Numbered from the stretch's first letter, positions 1 through 8,267 are shown. The stretch is DNA of 34,051 nt from Treponema sp. (GCA_031278095.1 JAITLC010000127.1:1-34051); one strand, 5' to 3'. Numbers and translations are program-made. The notes: generated by a model not told the origin, from the letters alone.

Positions 1-177
1 GCCGTAATTCGCCATAGTCCATTTGATGGGCAGTATGCTGTAGGGATTCCTCATTAATTCCTGAGTTTTCTTGAAGGTGTTAAGCATCATCCAAAAATAA
101 GGCACAAGCATCACGAAAAGGAAAAAAGCGCCGATTAAAATAAAGAGAATTTTGAAAACGCCGGATTTTGCCTTCAT
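1..177 (-). CDS. ABC sugar permease, MalG type (partial, 5' end only)
   Basis: This is the first 59 codons of an inner-membrane permease that runs off the left edge. It starts at ATG 175-177 (complement), only 3 bases after the TAG of the upstream permease. The visible protein begins MKAKSGVFKILFILIGAFF, a hydrophobic first membrane segment, followed by a PYFWMML stretch and a FKKTQELM loop, the usual N-terminal layout of MalG/UgpE-like components of carbohydrate importers. It would pair with the MalF-type permease at 181-1059 and the binding protein at 1089-2375. The EAA loop that contacts the ATPase lies outside the window, so assignment rests on the N-terminus and on position. Confidence 0.85.
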   Translation of the reverse strand, partial: MKAKSGVFKILFILIGAFFLFVMLVPYFWMMLNTFKKTQELMRNPYSILPIKWTMANYG

Positions 178-180
178 TCC

Positions 181-1059
181 CTAATACCCCCAGTCAACCC
201 TATTTAAACGCTGAGAAATAATAGTGAATATCATGATCAAAACCAAAAGGGCCAGGGATATTGTCGAAGCGTAACCCATATTCTTTGAAACAAAGGCTGT
301 GCGGTAAATAAGGAGGGAAAGCACAAGGCCTATATCATTTGGCCCGCCGTGGTTTCTCTGCATAACCTCAAATTGGGCGAAGGTCTGGAAATAAAAAATC
401 AGGGTCATGGCCAGAACAAAACACATGGTTCGGGCCAGGAGAGGAAGGGTTATTTTAAAGAACCGGCTCACAGCCCCTGCCCCGTCTATGATCGCGGCCT
501 CATAAAAATCGGAAGGAATGCCGTCAATCCCCGCGCAGAACAGAAGGATATTGTACCCTATGTCCGCCCAGAGGCTGAAAACGATAATGGCATTCATAAC
601 CGTACCGGCCTCGCCGAGCCATGCCCTTGGCGCGATGCCAAAGAACCTGCTGAAGAACATATTGATAAGGCCGAAGTGCTTATCGTACATCATTCTCCAG
701 ACAAAGCCTGTAGCCGCCAAAGGTGCAACACAGGGCATAAAGAAGATTACTCTGAAAAGAGAACGGACTTTGTTTTGTTTAAACGCGCTTATAATCTGGG
801 CGATAACCAGAGTCAGAACAATGTTAAACCCGGTAGACAAAACCACAAAGTATACGGTATGACTAAAGGCTTTATAGAAAACCGGATCTTTCGCAATCCT
901 GACAAAGTTTGAAAACCCGATAAAGTGATTCTCCGTTCTGAGGGGGTTGTAATCAAACAGGGAAATACCAAGCCCCAAAAATATCGGAACAACCTGAAAG
1001 ACAAGCATAAAGAGAAAAACCGGGGTAAGCACCGCAATTACAAATTTGGTATTTTTCAT
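181..1059 (-). CDS. ABC sugar permease, MalF type
   Basis: A 292-residue integral membrane protein, the usual length for MalF/UgpA-like permeases of the CUT1 carbohydrate importers. It has about six hydrophobic segments, the first at residues 7-30. The ATPase-contacting EAA loop is visible: EAA at 187-189, Gly193 and LP at 205-206 (EAAIIDGAGA...KITLPLL). The gene lies 29 bases downstream of the sugar-binding lipoprotein and 3 bases upstream of the second permease, in one leftward operon with glycosidases and sugar-phosphate enzymes. The substrate cannot be read from the permease; the neighbours suggest a galacto-configured oligosaccharide. No ATPase gene is seen, so a shared MsmK/MalK-type ATPase from elsewhere may energise it. 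Confidence 0.92.
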   Translation of the reverse strand: MKNTKFVIAVLTPVFLFMLVFQVVPIFLGLGISLFDYNPLRTENHFIGFSNFVRIAKDPVFYKAFSHTVYFVVLSTGFNIVLTLVIAQIISAFKQNKVRSLFRVIFFMPCVAPLAATGFVWRMMYDKHFGLINMFFSRFFGIAPRAWLGEAGTVMNAIIVFSLWADIGYNILLFCAGIDGIPSDFYEAAIIDGAGAVSRFFKITLPLLARTMCFVLAMTLIFYFQTFAQFEVMQRNHGGPNDIGLVLSLLIYRTAFVSKNMGYASTISLALLVLIMIFTIISQRLNRVDWGY

Positions 1060-1088
1060 AAAGCGCCTCCCCGGTTAAACCCGATCCC

Positions 1089-2375
1089 TTATTTTGCTGC
1101 CGTGTTTAACTCGTCATTCAGCCGTTTGACGGCAGCGTCTACATTTAATCCGTTCTGTACCATGTCCACAAAGACATTAACCAGGGCAACCTTCATCACA
1201 TCGGTATTAATATAGCCGATATGCTGGGCCCCGTCCAGAACATCCACAATGGGTTTGACATAGGGCAAGGCGTTAAGATATGCGGCGCTGGTAGCGGCCG
1301 ATTTCTGGGGAGGAATCATGCCTCTGTCAATTGCCATCTGTATGAGGTTTTCGGTCCTGTGGCAGTATTCCACAAATTTCCATGATTCCCCGGGGTACTG
1401 AGTACCGGAGTTAACAGCCTGGCTCCAGCCTGTTTCGGCTACCCATTTCTTTTCCGGCCCGTAAAACGGAAGGGCAATATAGTCAAAGTCTATGCCGTAT
1501 TCAGCGCCATACATTTCCTTTCCCGTAGGAATAGTCCAGAAGCCTCTGGGCGCCATAAGACCGGTGCCGTTAAATACTTCATACTCATTGTCAAAGCCGG
1601 ATCCCAGGAAGGTACTAATATCGGTGAGATGGTCTTTTACCACATAATCAACCAGGGCCTGAAGGGCTTCCTTTCCAACGGGGGTATCAAAATTGAACCT
1701 GTGTCCGCCGTTCTCAAGAAAGTTTCCACCTCTGGAGACGATCATGGCCGTATAGGTGAAAAGCAGAGTGTCGTTGCCGATAAAATTCCAGCCCTTGAGT
1801 TCAAATGTACCGTTATTGTAAATTCTGTTTTTCCGGGCTATGTCGATCATCTCGTCCCATGTCTTGGGATACGCGACACCGTGTTCCTCAAACCAGGGCT
1901 TGAGGATGAGCATCCCGGCGCCTTCCTGATTGAATTCAATAGGAACGCCGTAATACTTCCCGTCATAATAAACACCGGCCAGTACAGGGTCATAGCTGTC
2001 ATTCCTGATTATGTCGATCAGCGCATCCGGAGCGGAAGACAGTGCGCCGGTGGGGGCAAAATCCAGAATCCAGCCACCCCAGAGTTCGAAAATATCCGCG
2101 CCGCCGGTTTTTGAGGCCAGGGCCGTCTGGGTTTTCTGTTCAAAATCGGCGTAGGGGAAAGCTTCAATTTCGATTTTTATACCGGGGTTTTCCTGCATAA
2201 AGCCGGCCGCCAATCTGTCGTTGGAGTCATTCCATGGAATGTTCTGGTGCGTCCAAAACCTCAGGTTCACCGTTTGTCCACTGCCGCCGGCAGCGCCTTC
2301 CTTCTTTGAACACCCGGCGGCAAGCGCCATAACCGCCGCAATCACCAGCACAAAAACTGATAAATTTCTTTTCAT
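1089..2375 (-). CDS. ABC sugar-binding lipoprotein (SBP family 1)
   Basis: A 428-residue extracytoplasmic solute-binding protein. I chose the ATG at 2373-2375 because it gives a clean lipoprotein signal (MKRNLSVFVLVIAAVM, lipobox LAAGC, Cys22) and has an AGGGGGAAG ribosome site just upstream; the open frame extends 20 codons further but without such features. The mature part has hallmarks of family 1 sugar-binding proteins: LRFWTHQN near the start, a FEQKTQTALASKTGGADIF segment, YGVPIEFN, and AETGWSQAVNSGTQ near the C-terminus. The ribosome site overlaps the stop of the preceding GH4 gene, so the two are probably translated from one transcript. It should deliver sugar to the permeases at 181-1059 and 1-177. 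Substrate is inferred from context only. Confidence 0.9.
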   Translation of the reverse strand: MKRNLSVFVLVIAAVMALAAGCSKKEGAAGGSGQTVNLRFWTHQNIPWNDSNDRLAAGFMQENPGIKIEIEAFPYADFEQKTQTALASKTGGADIFELWGGWILDFAPTGALSSAPDALIDIIRNDSYDPVLAGVYYDGKYYGVPIEFNQEGAGMLILKPWFEEHGVAYPKTWDEMIDIARKNRIYNNGTFELKGWNFIGNDTLLFTYTAMIVSRGGNFLENGGHRFNFDTPVGKEALQALVDYVVKDHLTDISTFLGSGFDNEYEVFNGTGLMAPRGFWTIPTGKEMYGAEYGIDFDYIALPFYGPEKKWVAETGWSQAVNSGTQYPGESWKFVEYCHRTENLIQMAIDRGMIPPQKSAATSAAYLNALPYVKPIVDVLDGAQHIGYINTDVMKVALVNVFVDMVQNGLNVDAAVKRLNDELNTAAK

Positions 2376-2385
2376 GCTCTTCCCC

Positions 2386-3717
2386 CTAAATAGATATCGA
2401 TTTAAAATAAGCCAGGAAAGGTTTGTTTTTTTCAAACATCTCCCTGGTCATGTTACGAATTTCCGCCATCGAAAGAACACTGGAAGTCAGAGGATCAAAA
2501 AGGACAGCCTGGAATACCTTCTCAGGGTTGCCCTCTATTGCCCCGGCTATGGCAAGCTCCTCACAGCGGCTTGAGGTATTAACCAGAATCGCCAGATGAT
2601 CGGGAAGGGAGCCTACGTAGAAAGGCTTGATACCCGCCTTTGACGCCAGAACCGGAACCTCTACACACGCCATGGGGGGCAGGTTTGGGATGAGCCCGGT
2701 GTTGGGCAGGTTGCCGTTAAACTCAAAGGGAGTCTGATCTCCGAAAATCGCGTTGAAAATATTGGAGGCGTATTCTTCTCCTCGTTTAAGATCCACTTCC
2801 TTGGAATCAAGCCTCTTTTTGAATTCGTCTTCCCACGTTTTCTCTTTCTGCGTATATTCATTGAGAATATAGGCATAAACTCCCGGGTTCCAGCCGGTTC
2901 CGTGGGTGCAGTATTTTTCGATAAGATCCGGTCTTTTTCTGAACCACGCGTTATATTCGGAGTTATGTCCCGAAGATTCGGTGGGATAATAGCCCAGATT
3001 GAGGAACATTTCGTTCCGCACCAATTCCTCGTTGTATATTTCAGGTTTGTTGAGTACAGCTTCCCGGAGAAGGGGATAGGCATCTTTTCCTTTCCACTTG
3101 TATTCAAGGTAAAAAGCCTGATGATTGATCCCGGCGCAGGTATAGGAAATGTCTTTCTTTTCCGCACCAAGCCAGCCGGCCAGCATGGCGGCAGTTCCCT
3201 GAACGCTGTGGCAGAGGCCGGTAACATTTACCGTGCTTTGTTTTTGAAGATAGCTGCAAAGCAGAGCCATGGGGTTCGTATAATTCAGTACCACCGCATT
3301 GGGGCAGAGCTGTTCTACATCTTTGATGATATCCAGCATTACCGGAGCGGTACGAAGGAAACGGAAAATTCCCGAAGGCCCCCGGGTATCCCCTACGTTG
3401 ATATCTACCCCGTATTTTTTTGGTATTTCAATATCGTGGCGCCAGACATCCACGCCTCCCTGAAGGATGGTAATGAGTACCCCATCCGCCCCGGAAAGGG
3501 CCTTTTTCCGATCCGTGGCAGCGTACACAGTGGCGCCATAAGAGCCCGCCTTGATCAAGTGTTCCAATGCCTTTGCGGCGTAGGCCAGGCGGCCTTCATG
3601 AATATCTACCAGATGAAATTCCGCGTCTTTGAAACTGTCGAAACTCAGGATATCCCGTGTAAGTCCCTGGGTAAAGCCCAGCGAACCGGCTCCGATAAAA
3701 ACAAATTTTTTTCTCAT
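2386..3717 (-). CDS. Family 4 glycosidase, alpha-galactosidase-like (CHSV type)
   Basis: A 443-residue cytoplasmic GH4 enzyme; this family hydrolyses glycosides by an NAD- and Mn-dependent redox-elimination mechanism. The start is ATG 3715-3717, preceded by AAGGAAGGAG; the open frame extends 8 codons further without a site. Visible are the NAD-binding loop GAGSLGF (residues 9-15), [11 protein letters not shown] (109-119), NYTNP (145-149), and the metal ligands Cys169 and His199 in GLCHSVQ and GINHQAF. In GH4 the four residues starting at the metal Cys separate specificities; CHSV is, as I recall, the signature of MelA-type alpha-galactosidases acting on unphosphorylated sugars, which fits an ABC importer rather than a PTS. 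A candidate promoter -10 box and an operator-like site lie just upstream. Confidence 0.9.
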   Translation of the reverse strand: MRKKFVFIGAGSLGFTQGLTRDILSFDSFKDAEFHLVDIHEGRLAYAAKALEHLIKAGSYGATVYAATDRKKALSGADGVLITILQGGVDVWRHDIEIPKKYGVDINVGDTRGPSGIFRFLRTAPVMLDIIKDVEQLCPNAVVLNYTNPMALLCSYLQKQSTVNVTGLCHSVQGTAAMLAGWLGAEKKDISYTCAGINHQAFYLEYKWKGKDAYPLLREAVLNKPEIYNEELVRNEMFLNLGYYPTESSGHNSEYNAWFRKRPDLIEKYCTHGTGWNPGVYAYILNEYTQKEKTWEDEFKKRLDSKEVDLKRGEEYASNIFNAIFGDQTPFEFNGNLPNTGLIPNLPPMACVEVPVLASKAGIKPFYVGSLPDHLAILVNTSSRCEELAIAGAIEGNPEKVFQAVLFDPLTSSVLSMAEIRNMTREMFEKNKPFLAYFKSISI

Positions 3718-3744
3718 GGCTCCTTCCTTAAAGTTAATCAAGAT

Positions 3745-3763
3745 ATTATATCGTCATAACAAT
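3745..3763 (-). promoter_or_regulatory. Candidate internal promoter and operator upstream of the first GH4 gene
   Basis: In the 69-base gap between the two GH4 genes, the leftward strand carries a perfect TATAAT at 3745-3750, preceded by ATTGTTATGACG (3752-3763). The latter matches 10 of 12 positions of ATTGTTATAACA at 7941-7952, next to the main promoter. No good -35 box is present at normal spacing (TGATTT is the best), so this would be a weak or activator-dependent internal promoter. Inference only. Confidence 0.35.
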
Positions 3764-3786
3764 TGTAAAATCAGTTTAGAATCCTG

Positions 3787-5106
3787 TCAACCGAATTTTT
3801 TCCAGCCCGGGGGAAGATACTGCAGATTTTCCATGATAAGCTCATCAAGAAGCCGTTCGGGATAATCGCAGTTTGCCGTTAAGGGATCCAGATACGCTGC
3901 CTGAAGCAGCAGATCTTTATCGCAGTTAACCGCTGAACCAACCAGAAGATCGTACTCCCGGCCCAAAATATCACACTTGGCGGCTATTCCCGCGGGAAGC
4001 TTTCCCACACTCTGCGGGTGGAGACCGAAACTGTCAATAAAGGCGGGAACCTCCACTATCATGTTCCGGGATACGTTTTCAATATAACCCTTGTTTTGTA
4101 GATTTACCATTTCGGTTGTCACTTCTCCGGCAGCCAGGGCTTTTATAAAATGCGTGGCCGTCTCTCCGGATCCATCCAGGAATTTTTCATGTCCTCTGTT
4201 TTCCTTTATAAGCCCTTCAAGATTTTCCCGATCATTTTCCCGCCATTCGTCTATTACCTTGAAATCGTTGTTCTTCCACGCGAGGTTCCGTTCTTTCATC
4301 ACGCTATCCTTGAGAAAGGCGGAAAAAAATTCCTCCACATGCCTGTCTCCCGGGGCAGGGTAGAGGCCGAAAATCCGGTAAAGATCCCCGGAGACCTGTT
4401 CCTTTTTGCCAAAGCCGGAAGTTTCAAGAGCTTTCCGCAGTTTCGGATAAACATCTTCCCCATCTATCGAAAGCCTGGTAAACCAGGTTAGATGATTTAC
4501 CCCCGCCGCTTCATATTTAAGCCGCTCCGGTGAAACTCCAAAAACCTTTTCGGCCAAATCGCAGGCAGTATCAGGAGTTCCATGGCAGAGGCCGAAACAG
4601 CGTATCTTTGAATATGCCTGGATTGCAAGACACTGGGCCCCCTCAGGGTTCGTGTAATTTATAATATAGGCTTCGGGACAGACTTCTTCCATCTTGTGAG
4701 CAATGTCCAAAGCCAAAGGGATTGAACGGAGAATACGGATCATGGCGCCGGGGCCTATGGTATCCCCCACCGATTGGGCAACCCCGTGTTTGGTGCAGAT
4801 CTCTATGTCCTGCTTCCAGGACTCAATGCTCCCTACCGCATAGGTAAAAAAGACAAAATCCGCATCTTTTAGTGCCGTCGAATAATGGGTGTGGGATTCT
4901 ACAGTAAAATCCCGTCCGGTATGCGCCGTCAGCCGTTTTACACCTTCTGTAACACGCTTGAGTTTTTTTTCATCAATATCAACCAGGGCCAGAATACCTC
5001 CGTCGATACACTTTTCCATGAGCAGATCCCCGGCAAGTTTCAGAGTAAAAACACTACTGCCCGCGCCGATAAAGACAAACTTGAAACGCTTTTTTCCAAA
5101 AAACAT
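3787..5106 (-). CDS. Family 4 glycosidase, CHGT type (specificity unknown)
   Basis: A second GH4 enzyme of 439 residues. ATG 5104-5106 follows a GGAGG site 10 bases upstream. Family features are all present: GAGSSVF (14-20), LVDID (41-45), GDTIGPGAMIR (114-124), NYTNP (150-154), metal ligands Cys174 (FGLCHGTPD) and His205 (GVNHLTW). The residues after the metal Cys read CHGT, unlike the CHSV of the neighbouring GH4, so it is not a simple duplicate. CHG-type enzymes in the family include alpha-glucosidases and alpha-glucuronidases, but CHGT by itself does not let me name a substrate. The gene sits 20 bases after the HAD phosphatase gene. Having two GH4 enzymes suggests an oligosaccharide with more than one linkage or residue type. 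Confidence 0.88.
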   Translation of the reverse strand: MFFGKKRFKFVFIGAGSSVFTLKLAGDLLMEKCIDGGILALVDIDEKKLKRVTEGVKRLTAHTGRDFTVESHTHYSTALKDADFVFFTYAVGSIESWKQDIEICTKHGVAQSVGDTIGPGAMIRILRSIPLALDIAHKMEEVCPEAYIINYTNPEGAQCLAIQAYSKIRCFGLCHGTPDTACDLAEKVFGVSPERLKYEAAGVNHLTWFTRLSIDGEDVYPKLRKALETSGFGKKEQVSGDLYRIFGLYPAPGDRHVEEFFSAFLKDSVMKERNLAWKNNDFKVIDEWRENDRENLEGLIKENRGHEKFLDGSGETATHFIKALAAGEVTTEMVNLQNKGYIENVSRNMIVEVPAFIDSFGLHPQSVGKLPAGIAAKCDILGREYDLLVGSAVNCDKDLLLQAAYLDPLTANCDYPERLLDELIMENLQYLPPGWKKFG

Positions 5107-5126
5107 AAATCTCGTCCTCCGTAAAT

Positions 5127-5807
5127 CTATTTCGCCAGTTTCAGAAGATCTCCCGGACTTTCGGCAATAATGTCGAAAAGTTCCCTTTCCTCTTCGAGGC
5201 AGTAACCGTATCCCGCGCCCACCGCCAGGATACCGTTGCCCTTTGCCGCTTCGGCATCAATATGTCTGTCACCTACAAAAAGCCAGTCTTCCGAAAACGA
5301 AGCTCCCGCGGTACGTATGATTTCCCCGGTCATTTCGACTTTTCGGGATCTTCCACAGCAGATACTCTTAAAAAAGGATCTAATGCCGGTTACATCCAAC
5401 AGAAGATTGATATGATCCGGGCGGCCTGTACTGGCAATATACAATTCCACCTCAAGGTCCTTGAGTTCTTCCAGAATTTCCTCAACGCCCGGAAAAAGCA
5501 TCCCCTTGCCGATACGCTGTATTTCCAGCGCCTCTCCCAGATCCGTTTCTTTCTGGAAAGCCAGGAGAAGTTCCTGCGTAAAACTTCGTTTTATGCCCGA
5601 TCCGATATTTAAGGCTGGCTTTACATTGCCAAGAAGTACATGGTAATACTCAAGGCCGGGATAACCCATGGCCGCTTTAACCTGTTCAACCGGAAAAGGC
5701 GGGAGTCCCAATTTTTTCGCAGCTTCATTGCAGGCAATGCTTGTTGCCTTTGCCGTATCCGACAAGGTTCCGTCCATATCGAAAATGAAATGTTTATATG
5801 CGCCCAT
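5127..5807 (-). CDS. HAD-superfamily phosphatase, phosphoglycolate phosphatase-like
   Basis: A 226-residue cytoplasmic HAD hydrolase. The nucleophile motif FDMDGTLSDT is at residues 9-18, motif II is in YIASTGRPDH, the motif III lysine is in RKVEMTGEI, and motif IV is FVGDRHIDAEAA, followed by the NGILAVGAGYGYC stretch typical of the Gph/PGMB-like class. A helical cap lies between motifs I and II. The gene begins inside the end of the PfkB kinase gene (14-base overlap), so translation is probably coupled. The substrate is unknown. In this operon it could remove a stalled or toxic sugar phosphate, or act on a true pathway intermediate. Beta-phosphoglucomutase is a less likely alternative. Confidence 0.85.
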   Translation of the reverse strand: MGAYKHFIFDMDGTLSDTAKATSIACNEAAKKLGLPPFPVEQVKAAMGYPGLEYYHVLLGNVKPALNIGSGIKRSFTQELLLAFQKETDLGEALEIQRIGKGMLFPGVEEILEELKDLEVELYIASTGRPDHINLLLDVTGIRSFFKSICCGRSRKVEMTGEIIRTAGASFSEDWLFVGDRHIDAEAAKGNGILAVGAGYGYCLEEERELFDIIAESPGDLLKLAK

Positions 5808-6738
5808 GATCCGCCATCACAGCTTCGACATTTTTAACGCTCAAGTCCGCATTGGCGCCGCCGACAACGCCGACCGAGACATTACCGCAGGCATTCCCGT
5901 ATTCAAGGCATTGTCCGGCCGGAAAACCCCGGATAAAACTGTAGATAAAACCCGCATTAAAAGAATCGCCCGCACCGGTAGTGTCTATCACCCTGACATC
6001 ACTGTAAGCTGTTGTTGAAAACAACCTGCCCCCGCTTACACAGCAGGCCCCGTTTTTTCCGCTCTTTACTACAGCCGTAGCGCAGAATTTTCCCAATTCT
6101 TGTGCGGCGTCATCACGGGATGATTTCCCGGTGATGTTCAAAGCTTCTGTTTCGTTGGGGAAGAAAATATCCGTATGAGAGAGAACCTCCCTGATGCCAA
6201 AATCCCAGGTTCCACTATCATCCCATCCCGCATCCAGGGAAGTGCTTACCCCGTAACCATGAGCGGTTTTGAAGATCTGCGCCAGATCCAGCCGCAGGGC
6301 GGCCTGCAGAAAAAAAGATCCCACATGAATATGCCTGGCACTCTTCAAAACAGCAGGATCAATATCGGCAAAACAAAAAGTGCTGATCGTTCCCAGGACG
6401 GTAACAAGCGCCCGATCCCCGCTCCAGTTAAGAGCCAGGGTGACGCCGGTTTCTTCCGACGGAGCCGTTATACAATAACTTGTATCGATACCCCGGTTCT
6501 CCAGTTCCCGTATTACATAGCGGCCGTCTTCGTCATCGCCGGTTTTTCCGCAGAAAGCAGCCGTGAGGCCGAGTTTCACAAGATTCGCCGCGCAAAGAGC
6601 TGTGGAACTTCCAAGGGTTTTTTTAAATCCTCCCGCAATGATTTCACGGTTCAAAGACGGCGCTTCCTTTAACCCGGTAATAATGAGATCGGTATTGAGT
6701 TCGCCCATGGCAAGAACGTCAAATTTTGTATCCGCCAT
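5794..6738 (-). CDS. PfkB-family sugar or sugar-phosphate kinase
   Basis: A 314-residue ribokinase/PfkB-family kinase. It has the N-terminal GELNTDLI motif, a GG-rich segment (AGGFKKTLGSS) near residue 37, and the C-terminal anion-hole/catalytic signature DTTGAGDSFNAGF with the catalytic Asp in GAGDS. ATG 6736-6738 lies 3 bases after the stop of the SIS gene, and the 3' end overlaps the HAD gene by 14 bases. In a pathway with an AgaS-like isomerase and a GatY/GatZ aldolase, the expected step is phosphorylation of tagatose-6-phosphate to the 1,6-bisphosphate. It could instead phosphorylate the free sugar released by the GH4 enzymes, since no other sugar kinase is seen. The sequence does not settle which. 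Confidence 0.87.
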   Translation of the reverse strand: MADTKFDVLAMGELNTDLIITGLKEAPSLNREIIAGGFKKTLGSSTALCAANLVKLGLTAAFCGKTGDDEDGRYVIRELENRGIDTSYCITAPSEETGVTLALNWSGDRALVTVLGTISTFCFADIDPAVLKSARHIHVGSFFLQAALRLDLAQIFKTAHGYGVSTSLDAGWDDSGTWDFGIREVLSHTDIFFPNETEALNITGKSSRDDAAQELGKFCATAVVKSGKNGACCVSGGRLFSTTAYSDVRVIDTTGAGDSFNAGFIYSFIRGFPAGQCLEYGNACGNVSVGVVGGANADLSVKNVEAVMADHGRI

Positions 6739-6741
6739 TTT

Positions 6742-7920
6742 TTATTTCCCCAGTTCATAGAGAGTTACCCCTGAAACCACCCTGGTAAGCTCTCCTGAAG
6801 GAACAGGATTGTCGGTAGGAATTCCAAGGGACAAAGATTTAAACATCGCCAAAAGTTGGCAGAAGACAAGATAAGAAATACCCCGGCAGATTTCGCCTGT
6901 TTCACCGTAACCTTCTCCCCCTATTACAATATTCTCGTCTACCGGAAGCGAAAGTTTTTCGCCGCTCAGGGCAATTACCTTGTTCCCCTTTTTCTGCCGG
7001 TTAATTTCTTCCAGGAGATCCAGATCGTAACGGGTAGTGAAAGAATCGGGGGAAACAAAATGTATTGTAAGGGTTTTATCCTTGATTATTGATTTTGGGC
7101 CGTGCCGGAATCCCAGAGAACTGTCCCAGCTGGTACTCACCGCACCGGCAGTGAGCTCCAGGGATTTGAGGGCTGCTTCCCGGGCCAATCCCCGCAGACA
7201 GCCGCTGCCAAGGACAACAAGGCGGTCATAGCCGGTTTCCGCCCATGTACGCGCAACAGCGGCCAGGGTTTTCCCCTGCCTGTCAAAAACACCGGCAAGC
7301 CGGTTTATATCCTCTACAACAGCCCCGATGTTTTCGGCGCTCAAAAAAGCGCAGCATGCCAGAACCATACAGGTAAAACTGGAGGTCATGGCAAATCCGT
7401 TATCACTTGACCCCTCGGGCATGATCAGGGCGAGTCCCTTTCCCGCTGATGTTACTTTGGCGAGATTTGACTCACTGTCGCAGACCAACGCCAGTTCGTA
7501 GAGATCTTTCACAATAGTACGGACATATTTAACCGCTTCCGTCGATTCGGGGCTGTTGCCCGAGCGCCCAAAGGAAACCAGGAGAGTCGGAACGTCGGGG
7601 AAAAGCACTGAATACGGTGAAGAGACAATATCCGTGGTATGAATAGACTCAACAGGGAGCCCCCAGGCTTTGCCGGCCATAAGAGCAGCGGCTTCTCCTG
7701 CAAAGGCGGAACTCCCCGCACCGGTAAGGATTATGCGCCTCTTTCCAAGACCTCCCATCCTGCCGATAAAATCAAGAATTATATCCTTCTTTGAAAGAAG
7801 ATAAGAGCTTAATACACGCCAAAGGCTGCCCTGCCGGGCTATCTCGGCGGAGGTATAGGCGCATTTTTTTGATGAAAACCAGTGCTCATCAAATCCGTAA
7901 AAAGTTTCCCATGTATCCAT
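6742..7920 (-). CDS. agaS: AgaS-like SIS-domain sugar-phosphate isomerase/deaminase
   Basis: A 392-residue protein with two SIS domains, resembling AgaS (galactosamine-6-phosphate deaminase/isomerase, which yields tagatose-6-phosphate) and the isomerase half of GlmS. The N-terminal TSAEIARQGSLWR and the phosphosugar loop ILTGAGSSAFAGEAA (about residues 59-73) are typical of AgaS; a second loop reads LVSFGRSGNSPESTEA, and a C-terminal SIS segment reads VVLGSGCLRGLAREAALKSLELT. Start ATG 7918-7920 has GAGG about 8 bases upstream. It is the first gene of the leftward operon and lies under the promoter at 7952-7981. Together with GatY/GatZ on the other side it defines a tagatose-6-phosphate route. 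No N-acetylgalactosamine-6-phosphate deacetylase is obvious nearby. Confidence 0.83.
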   Translation of the reverse strand: MDTWETFYGFDEHWFSSKKCAYTSAEIARQGSLWRVLSSYLLSKKDIILDFIGRMGGLGKRRIILTGAGSSAFAGEAAALMAGKAWGLPVESIHTTDIVSSPYSVLFPDVPTLLVSFGRSGNSPESTEAVKYVRTIVKDLYELALVCDSESNLAKVTSAGKGLALIMPEGSSDNGFAMTSSFTCMVLACCAFLSAENIGAVVEDINRLAGVFDRQGKTLAAVARTWAETGYDRLVVLGSGCLRGLAREAALKSLELTAGAVSTSWDSSLGFRHGPKSIIKDKTLTIHFVSPDSFTTRYDLDLLEEINRQKKGNKVIALSGEKLSLPVDENIVIGGEGYGETGEICRGISYLVFCQLLAMFKSLSLGIPTDNPVPSGELTRVVSGVTLYELGK

Positions 7921-7940
7921 GTATCTGCCTCGATCATATC

Positions 7941-7952
7941 ATTGTTATAACA
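7941..7952. promoter_or_regulatory. Candidate operator (TGTTATAACA palindrome)
   Basis: A perfect 10-base palindrome TGTTATAACA (7943-7952) abuts the -10 box of the leftward promoter, a position where a bound repressor would block transcription. A related site (10 of 12 bases) lies at 3752-3763. The likely ligand is the GntR/UTRA regulator at 11558-12304, but this is inference from position. Confidence 0.4.
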
Positions 7953-7981
7953 TTATTATCACCTTGGAGCATACCTGTCAA
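7952..7981 (-). promoter_or_regulatory. Sigma-70 promoter for the leftward sugar operon
   Basis: On the leftward strand a perfect -35 TTGACA (7976-7981) is separated by 18 bases from AATAAT (7952-7957), five of six to the -10 consensus. It lies 32 bases upstream of the SIS start codon and should drive the whole operon from the SIS gene to the permeases. Confidence 0.7.
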
Positions 7982-8021
7982 ATGCCGGGATATCACATAG
8001 CAAAAATTCAAAGAGAATGAG

Positions 8022-8073
8022 CCTGTTCCAAAACTAATTGACTGTGCGCTAATGCGTACGGTTTTGGAACAGG
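8022..8073. repeat. Palindromic repeat: 13-bp perfect inverted arms
   Basis: CCTGTTCCAAAAC (8022-8034) and GTTTTGGAACAGG (8061-8073) are perfect inverted arms around a 26-base loop. A third partial copy (GTTTTGGAACAGC) follows at 8143-8155. The element lies between the two divergent promoters, in the 347-base gene-free interval 7921-8267, and looks like a dispersed palindromic repeat. Confidence 0.6.
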
Positions 8074-8096
8074 TTCTTGGAAAAACCGGTCAAAAG

Positions 8097-8158
8097 CCCC
8101 GGTTTTCCCCTCAAATCCGGGGAAGCCGTTCAAAAAACTGAGGTTTTGGAACAGCTTC
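8097..8158. repeat. Two further hairpins in the divergent intergenic region
   Basis: CCCCGG (8097-8102) pairs with CCGGGG (8117-8122). The next arms, 8122-8138 (GAAGCCGTTCAAAAAAC) and 8143-8158 (GTTTTGGAACAGCTTC), pair with one mismatch and one bulge around a TGAG loop. The GTTTTGGAACAG core is shared with the element at 8022-8073, so the interval appears to be built from related palindromes. No T-run follows, so these are not obvious terminators. Confidence 0.5.
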
Positions 8159-8176
8159 GAATTTTAATTATTATGG

Positions 8177-8205
8177 TTGACAATCCATTTAACGCCCTTT
8201 ATAGT
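8177..8205 (+). promoter_or_regulatory. Sigma-70 promoter for the amidohydrolase-gatZ-gatY unit
   Basis: TTGACA (8177-8182) and TATAGT (8200-8205) are separated by exactly 17 bases. The start codon of the amidohydrolase is about 60 bases downstream, preceded by AAGGGGAGA (8254-8262). This is the divergent partner of the promoter at 7952-7981. Confidence 0.75.
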
Positions 8206-8267
8206 TAGAGTCTATTCTACCAAATCGGGTGTAACACTATATCCATGTTAACCAAGGGGAGAATATT

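Noticed and set aside
8022-8158. Palindromes considered as a CRISPR array or attachment site
   Set aside because: Units differ in length and are inverted rather than direct, with no regular spacers and no integrase or cas gene nearby.
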